Source of the DNA: Silanimonas sp.
GTDB taxonomy: Bacteria > Pseudomonadota > Gammaproteobacteria > Xanthomonadales > Xanthomonadaceae
NCBI RefSeq assembly: GCF_027530345.1
Contig: NZ_JAPZQK010000013.1
Span: 62,001-126,000 of the forward strand
Direction of reading: 5' to 3'
DNA: 64,000 nt
Part shown: one piece after another, positions 59,417 to 64,000 of the stretch
How the letters are laid out: each line of letters starts with the position of its first letter
How positions within the stretch are numbered: the first letter of the stretch is position 1
Program-made: the position numbers and the translations under genes
Notes under the pieces: generated by a model
What the model was told of the DNA's origin: nothing
Database searches by the model: none
The model's input: only the letters and a program-made list of their open reading frames with translations

Positions 59417-60532
59417 GTGTCCGAGCCCGTCGCCCTACCCCGCTGGAAACGCGCCGTCCTCAAGGTCGGCAGCAACCTGATCGCGCCCGGCGGGCAGCGG
59501 CTTTCCACGCGGCACCTGCTGTCGATCGCCCGCTTCATCGCCGAAGCCCGCGCCGACGATCGCGAGGTCGTGCTCGTCTCGTCCGGCGCCGTCGCCGCCG
59601 GGCGCGCGCTGCTGGGCTCGCTGGATGGTCCCGCGCTCCCCGCGAAGCAGGCGCTTGCGGCCCTCGGCCAGCCGCGCATGTTCGAGGCCTGGGCCCGCCT
59701 GCTCGATGTGCCGTGCGCGCAGGTGCTGTTGGCCTTCGACGACCTGCAGAACCGCCGCCGCTTCGTCAACGCCAAGAACACGCTGCGGGAACTGCTGCGC
59801 GCCGGCGTACTGCCGATCATCAACGAGAACGACTCGGTGGCCGTCGACGAGCTCCGCCTCGGCGACAACGACAACCTCGCCGCCCACGTGGCGGTGCTGG
59901 TCGAAGCCGACCTGCTGGTGATCCTTTCCGACATCGACGGTCTGTACGACGCCGATCCGCGCAAAGTGCCGACTGCGATGCGCATCGCGCGCGTGGCCGC
60001 CATCGACGACGCGGTGTTCGCGCTCGCCGGCGGCGCCGGCTCAGCGGTCGGTACGGGCGGCATGCGCACCAAGCTGGAAGCCGCCGCGAAGGCGACGGCT
60101 CGCGGCATCCCGACCGTCATTGCGCACGGCGGGAAGGCGGAGGCGCTCGAAGCCCTCGGCCGCGACGAGTGCCCGGGCACCCTCTTCGAGCCCACGGCGA
60201 CACCGGCCAGCGCCAAGGAGCATTGGATGCGCCACGCACTGGCGAGCCAAGGCCAACTGCATGTCGATGCCGGGGCACTACGCGCACTGAAGGAGCGCGG
60301 CGCGTCCCTGCTTCCGGCCGGCGTCCGCGGGGTCGAGGGCGCGTTCCGTGCCGGCGATGCCGTCGAAGTGCGGGTGGAGGGCGACGCGCGGCCCTTCGCC
60401 AAGGGCATCGCGCAATACGATGCCTCCGAATTGCGGCGCGTGCTGGGCAAACCGAGCGCTGAGTTGCCGGCCCTGCTCGGCTACGAAGGCCCCGAGACCG
60501 TGATCCACCGCGACGACCTGGTGCTGCTGTGA
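59417..60532 (+). CDS. proB: Glutamate 5-kinase
   Basis: RWKRAVLKVGSNLIAPGGQRLS, VLVSSGAVAAGR, INENDSVAVDELRLGDNDNLAA, GTGGMRTKLEAA; PUA C-terminus; GTG start. Confidence 0.95.
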   Translation: MSEPVALPRWKRAVLKVGSNLIAPGGQRLSTRHLLSIARFIAEARADDREVVLVSSGAVAAGRALLGSLDGPALPAKQALAALGQPRMFEAWARLLDVPCAQVLLAFDDLQNRRRFVNAKNTLRELLRAGVLPIINENDSVAVDELRLGDNDNLAAHVAVLVEADLLVILSDIDGLYDADPRKVPTAMRIARVAAIDDAVFALAGGAGSAVGTGGMRTKLEAAAKATARGIPTVIAHGGKAEALEALGRDECPGTLFEPTATPASAKEHWMRHALASQGQLHVDAGALRALKERGASLLPAGVRGVEGAFRAGDAVEVRVEGDARPFAKGIAQYDASELRRVLGKPSAELPALLGYEGPETVIHRDDLVLL

Positions 60533-61800
60533 CCCCCGACGAAACCCGACTCATCCGCCGCTGTGCGGAAGCCTCGCGCGCCGCTGCGCGCCGCCTCGCC
60601 GCGAGCGACGCCGCCACCCGCACTGCGGCGCTCGACGCTATCGCGCTCGCCCTCGAGGCTCGGGAGGCCAGCGTGCTCGCAGCCAATGCGAAGGATCTCG
60701 AGGCGGCCGGCGCGGCGGGCCTGTCGACCGCGATGCAGGATCGCCTTCGGCTCGACCCCGCACGCTTCGCCGCACTGGTCGCCGCCGTGCGCGCCGTGAA
60801 CGCGCTGCCCGATCCACTGGGCGGGATCGAATGGCAGGCGCCGCGCGCCGATGGCCTCGAGATCGGGCGGATGCGCGCACCGCTCGGTGCCATTGCGATG
60901 ATCTACGAATCGCGCCCGAACGTGACCGTCGATGCCGCAGTGCTCTGCCTCAAGTCCGGAAACGCCTGCGTGCTGCGCGGCGGCCGGGAGGCGGCGCACA
61001 GCAATGCCGCGCTCATCGAGGCCGTACAGGCCGGCTTGCAGGCCGTCGGCCTGCCGGTCGATGCGGCGGTGCTGGTGCCGGTGTTCGAACGCGCCGCCAT
61101 CGCCGAACTGTTGAAGCATGACGACTGCCTCGCGCTGGTGATCCCGCGCGGCGGCGAAGGCTTGATCCGGCATGTCGCCGAGGTCAGCCGCGTGCCGGTC
61201 ATCCGCCACTACAAGGGCGTTTGCCACCTGTACGTCGAAGCCAGCGCCGACCTCGACGCCGCGCTCCACCTCGCCATCGACGGCAAGTGCGCGCGTCCTT
61301 CCGCATGCAATGCCTTGGAGACGCTGCTGGTCGACGCCAGCGTGGCAGGCGCTTTCCTGCCACGCGTTGGCGAGGCGCTTCGCGCTCGCGGTGTCACGCT
61401 GCGCGCCTGCCCGCGCGCCGTCCCGCTGCTGCCTTCGGCCGAGGCCGCGACGCCCGACGACTGGGACGCCGAATACCTCGAACTCGTCATCGCAGTGAAG
61501 GTCGTGAACGGCTTCGAAGAGGCGCTCGTGCACATTGCCGCGCACGGCTCTCAGCACACCGAGGCCATCGCCACGCAGGACGATGCACTGGCGGCCCGCT
61601 TCCAGCGCGAGGTCGACGCCTCGGCGGTGATGGTCAACGCATCCACCCGCTTCAACGATGGCGGCGAACTGGGCCTGGGCGCCGAGATCGGCATCTCGAC
61701 GACCAAGTTGCACGCCTACGGTCCGATGGGGCTCGAATCCCTCACCACCCTCAAGTGGATGGTGCGCGGCGCGGGGCATACCCGCGCTCCCGTCCACTGA
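60529..61800 (+). CDS. proA: Gamma-glutamyl phosphate reductase
   Basis: LGAIAMIYESRPNVTVDAAVLCLKSGNACVLRGGREA, CARPSACNALETLLVD, MVNASTRFNDGGELGLGAEIGISTTKLHAYGPMGLESLT; GTG start overlapping the proB stop. Confidence 0.96.
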   Translation: MTPDETRLIRRCAEASRAAARRLAASDAATRTAALDAIALALEAREASVLAANAKDLEAAGAAGLSTAMQDRLRLDPARFAALVAAVRAVNALPDPLGGIEWQAPRADGLEIGRMRAPLGAIAMIYESRPNVTVDAAVLCLKSGNACVLRGGREAAHSNAALIEAVQAGLQAVGLPVDAAVLVPVFERAAIAELLKHDDCLALVIPRGGEGLIRHVAEVSRVPVIRHYKGVCHLYVEASADLDAALHLAIDGKCARPSACNALETLLVDASVAGAFLPRVGEALRARGVTLRACPRAVPLLPSAEAATPDDWDAEYLELVIAVKVVNGFEEALVHIAAHGSQHTEAIATQDDALAARFQREVDASAVMVNASTRFNDGGELGLGAEIGISTTKLHAYGPMGLESLTTLKWMVRGAGHTRAPVH

Positions 61801-61836
61801 CGCGGCCCCGGGAGAACCGGGGCTCGCGCCGGGCCC

Positions 61837-64000
61837 TCAGTGGGCGGTACCGATCTCGCGCACGCCAGCCCACTCGCGGGCACGACGGAACGCGGCACCG
61901 CTCCAGTTCCCGACGTCGTCGAGGATCGCGTAGATCGTCGGCAGGAAGACCAGGCTGACGACCGTCGAGAAGATCAGGCCACCGACGATGGCTCGGGCCA
62001 TCGGGTAGTAGCCCGGGCCATCGCCGCCGATCTGCGCACCGCCGAGCGTCAGCGGAATCATGCCGAGGATCGTCGTGCCCATCGTCATCAGGATGGGCCG
62101 CAGGCGTTCGCGACTGCCCTCCACCAGTGCATCGAGGCGGCTGTAGCCCTCCCGGCGCAGGTTGTTGATGTGCTCGATCATCACGATGCCGTTGTTCACC
62201 ACCACGCCCATCAGCACCAGGATGCCGATCGCCGCCATGATCGTGAACGTGGTGTTGGTGATCACGAAGAACCAGAACACGCCGAAGGCCGAGAACACGA
62301 TGCTGCTCATGATCGCCAACGGGTACAGCAAGGACTCGAATAGCGCAGCCATGATGATGAAGATCATGATCATGGCGATGAGCGTGTTGAAGGCCATCTG
62401 CGTACCGGCCTCGTCATTCCGCTGGAAATCGCCACCAAAACTGAAGCCGTAGCCAGGCGGGAACGTCACCTTGGCGAGCACTTCGGTCATGGCCTTGCGG
62501 GCGTCCTCGTTGGTTTGCTTGTCGCCGAGGTTGGCCGCGATATTGAGCGATGTCCGGCGGTTCTCCCGATTGATCTGCCCGGCACCGCGCTCGATGTCCA
62601 CCTTCACCATCGACATCAGCGGCACGCGGCTGCCGTCTGGACGCGTCAGCTGCAACGACTGCAGGTCCTGCACACGGAACTTCTCCGCGCCAGCGAAGCG
62701 CGCCCACACGGGCACCTCTTCGCCACGGCCGCGGAACTCGCGAAGCGGCGTGCCGCGCAGGGCGATGCCGATGTACTGCGCCACCTCCTGGGCTGAGAAT
62801 CCATAGGCCGCGGCGCGATCGCGATCCACGCTGACGCGAACCTCGCTGGTCTCGTCGCCGGTATCGATACGGACATCGCGGAGTTCCGGGCGACGGGCAA
62901 GCACGGGAACGATCTGCTCGGCGAGCAGCATCAGCTCCTCGTTCGAATCCCCATTCAGCGAGACACGGACGCCCTCGTTCTGGCCGCCGCCGCCGCCACC
63001 GCCACCCGGGCCGCCACTGCCCTCGATGCCGATCTCGGCCAGCGCGGACTTGGGCAGGATCTTGCGGATCTTCTCCTGCAGCTCCTCGGTCGGAAGCAGG
63101 TCGCCCTCCGACTTCAAGGTCACGTCGATGCCGCCCCAACCCCGCTCGCTGTAGACCGTGTAGATCTGCTCGATCTGCAGCTCTTCGCGCTTGGCGTCGA
63201 GCACCTCCTCCACCTTGAGCATCTCGCCGAGCATCTGGTCGAGGCTGTAGGAGCCGCGCCAGTCGAAATAGATGTCGATCTCGCGGCCGGCGTCGTTCTT
63301 GAACATGTCGACCTTCATCAACCCGGTCGCGGCAGGAACGATGCTGAGGATGACGATCAGGACGATACCGAACACCGACCAACCGCGATGCTCGAGCGAC
63401 CAGCGCAGGCCATCGGCGTAACGGCGGGTGAGCCACGGGACGAAGCCCGTAGTCAGGCCCAGCGCCGGCGGCGTGGCCACCTTGGCCGAAAGCATCGGGA
63501 TCAGGCTCACCGCCACCAGCCACGAGGCCAGCAACGAGATGGTGATCGTCGCCGCGACCTGGCCGAGGAAGATGCTGATCTGGTTGACGTCGCCGAACAG
63601 GTTCGGCACGAACACGATGATGCTCGTCAGCGTGCCGGCGCTGATCGCCAGCTGCACGCTGCGCGTGCCCTCGATCGCGCAGCGATACGGATCATTCGGA
63701 TACTTCTCGCGGTACTGGTAGATGCTCTCCACCACCACGACCGCGTTGTCCACCAGCATGCCGAGCCCGAGCAGCAGACCCATCATGGTGAGGATGTTCA
63801 ACGTCAGGCCCATGAAGTACATGATGCCCAGCGTCATCACGATGCAGACCGGGATGGCGAGCGTCACCATCAGGGTGCTCGGCCAGTGGCGCAGGAAGTA
63901 GAACAGGATGAAGATCGAGAGCAGGCAGCCGACGATGCCGGCTTCCGTCAGCTCGAAGATCGAGCTCTTCACCGATTCGGCCTGATCGTCCGCGATGAGC
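61837..64000 (-). CDS. RND efflux transporter permease, C-terminal part (5' end beyond the window)
   Basis: ILFYFLRHWPSTLMVTLAIPVCIVMTLGIMYFMGLTLNILTMMGLLLGLGMLVDNAVVVVESIY; reading frame stays open upstream of 63972 to the window edge. Confidence 0.93.
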   Translation of the reverse strand, partial: LIADDQAESVKSSIFELTEAGIVGCLLSIFILFYFLRHWPSTLMVTLAIPVCIVMTLGIMYFMGLTLNILTMMGLLLGLGMLVDNAVVVVESIYQYREKYPNDPYRCAIEGTRSVQLAISAGTLTSIIVFVPNLFGDVNQISIFLGQVAATITISLLASWLVAVSLIPMLSAKVATPPALGLTTGFVPWLTRRYADGLRWSLEHRGWSVFGIVLIVILSIVPAATGLMKVDMFKNDAGREIDIYFDWRGSYSLDQMLGEMLKVEEVLDAKREELQIEQIYTVYSERGWGGIDVTLKSEGDLLPTEELQEKIRKILPKSALAEIGIEGSGGPGGGGGGGGQNEGVRVSLNGDSNEELMLLAEQIVPVLARRPELRDVRIDTGDETSEVRVSVDRDRAAAYGFSAQEVAQYIGIALRGTPLREFRGRGEEVPVWARFAGAEKFRVQDLQSLQLTRPDGSRVPLMSMVKVDIERGAGQINRENRRTSLNIAANLGDKQTNEDARKAMTEVLAKVTFPPGYGFSFGGDFQRNDEAGTQMAFNTLIAMIMIFIIMAALFESLLYPLAIMSSIVFSAFGVFWFFVITNTTFTIMAAIGILVLMGVVVNNGIVMIEHINNLRREGYSRLDALVEGSRERLRPILMTMGTTILGMIPLTLGGAQIGGDGPGYYPMARAIVGGLIFSTVVSLVFLPTIYAILDDVGNWSGAAFRRAREWAGVREIGTAH

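Noticed and set aside
61805-61823. gccccgg-gagaa-ccggggc hairpin after proA
   Set aside because: Good stem but no adjacent T tract on either strand; not called a terminator

Overview
GC-rich chromosomal window, probably from a Xanthomonadales-type gammaproteobacterium (inferred from gene order and gene content). Left end: the conserved operon serC-pheA-hisC-aroA-cmk-rpsA on the minus strand. Next (about 6-15.8 kb): a lipid/PHA-granule-like neighbourhood with an FHA protein, PHA granule region protein, FFLEELY-type protein, patatin and phasin, plus a two-domain fatty acyl-CoA reductase (Maqu_2507-like), an acyl-CoA-binding protein and a TetR regulator. Centre (about 15.8-54.8 kb): a large exopolysaccharide (EPS) locus. 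Its minus arm encodes Wza/GumB-like export, GumC/Wzz-like, a P-loop-degenerate CapB-like ATPase, an outer-membrane beta-barrel, a polysaccharide deacetylase (apparently frameshifted), several glycosyltransferases, two asparagine-synthetase-like proteins, an O-antigen-ligase/polymerase-like protein and a MurJ-like flippase. Its plus arm encodes a TviB-like UDP-sugar dehydrogenase, a uronate epimerase, a 3224-aa hybrid PKS-NRPS (T-KS-AT-T-AMT-C-A-T-C-T), two alpha/beta hydrolases, a JmjC/cupin-8 oxygenase, a beta-propeller transferase-like protein and a VanZ-like membrane protein. Two paralogous secreted beta-propeller-like proteins bracket the locus. Right end: rpmJ (type B), agmatine deiminase, N-carbamoylputrescine amidase, a TraB-family protein, proB, proA and an RND efflux permease. 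The main candidate for an undescribed system is the PKS-NRPS assembly line translationally coupled into an EPS operon. It has XrtA/exosortase-style accessory genes, but no exosortase is visible in the window. All assignments come from reading the translations; no searches were run.
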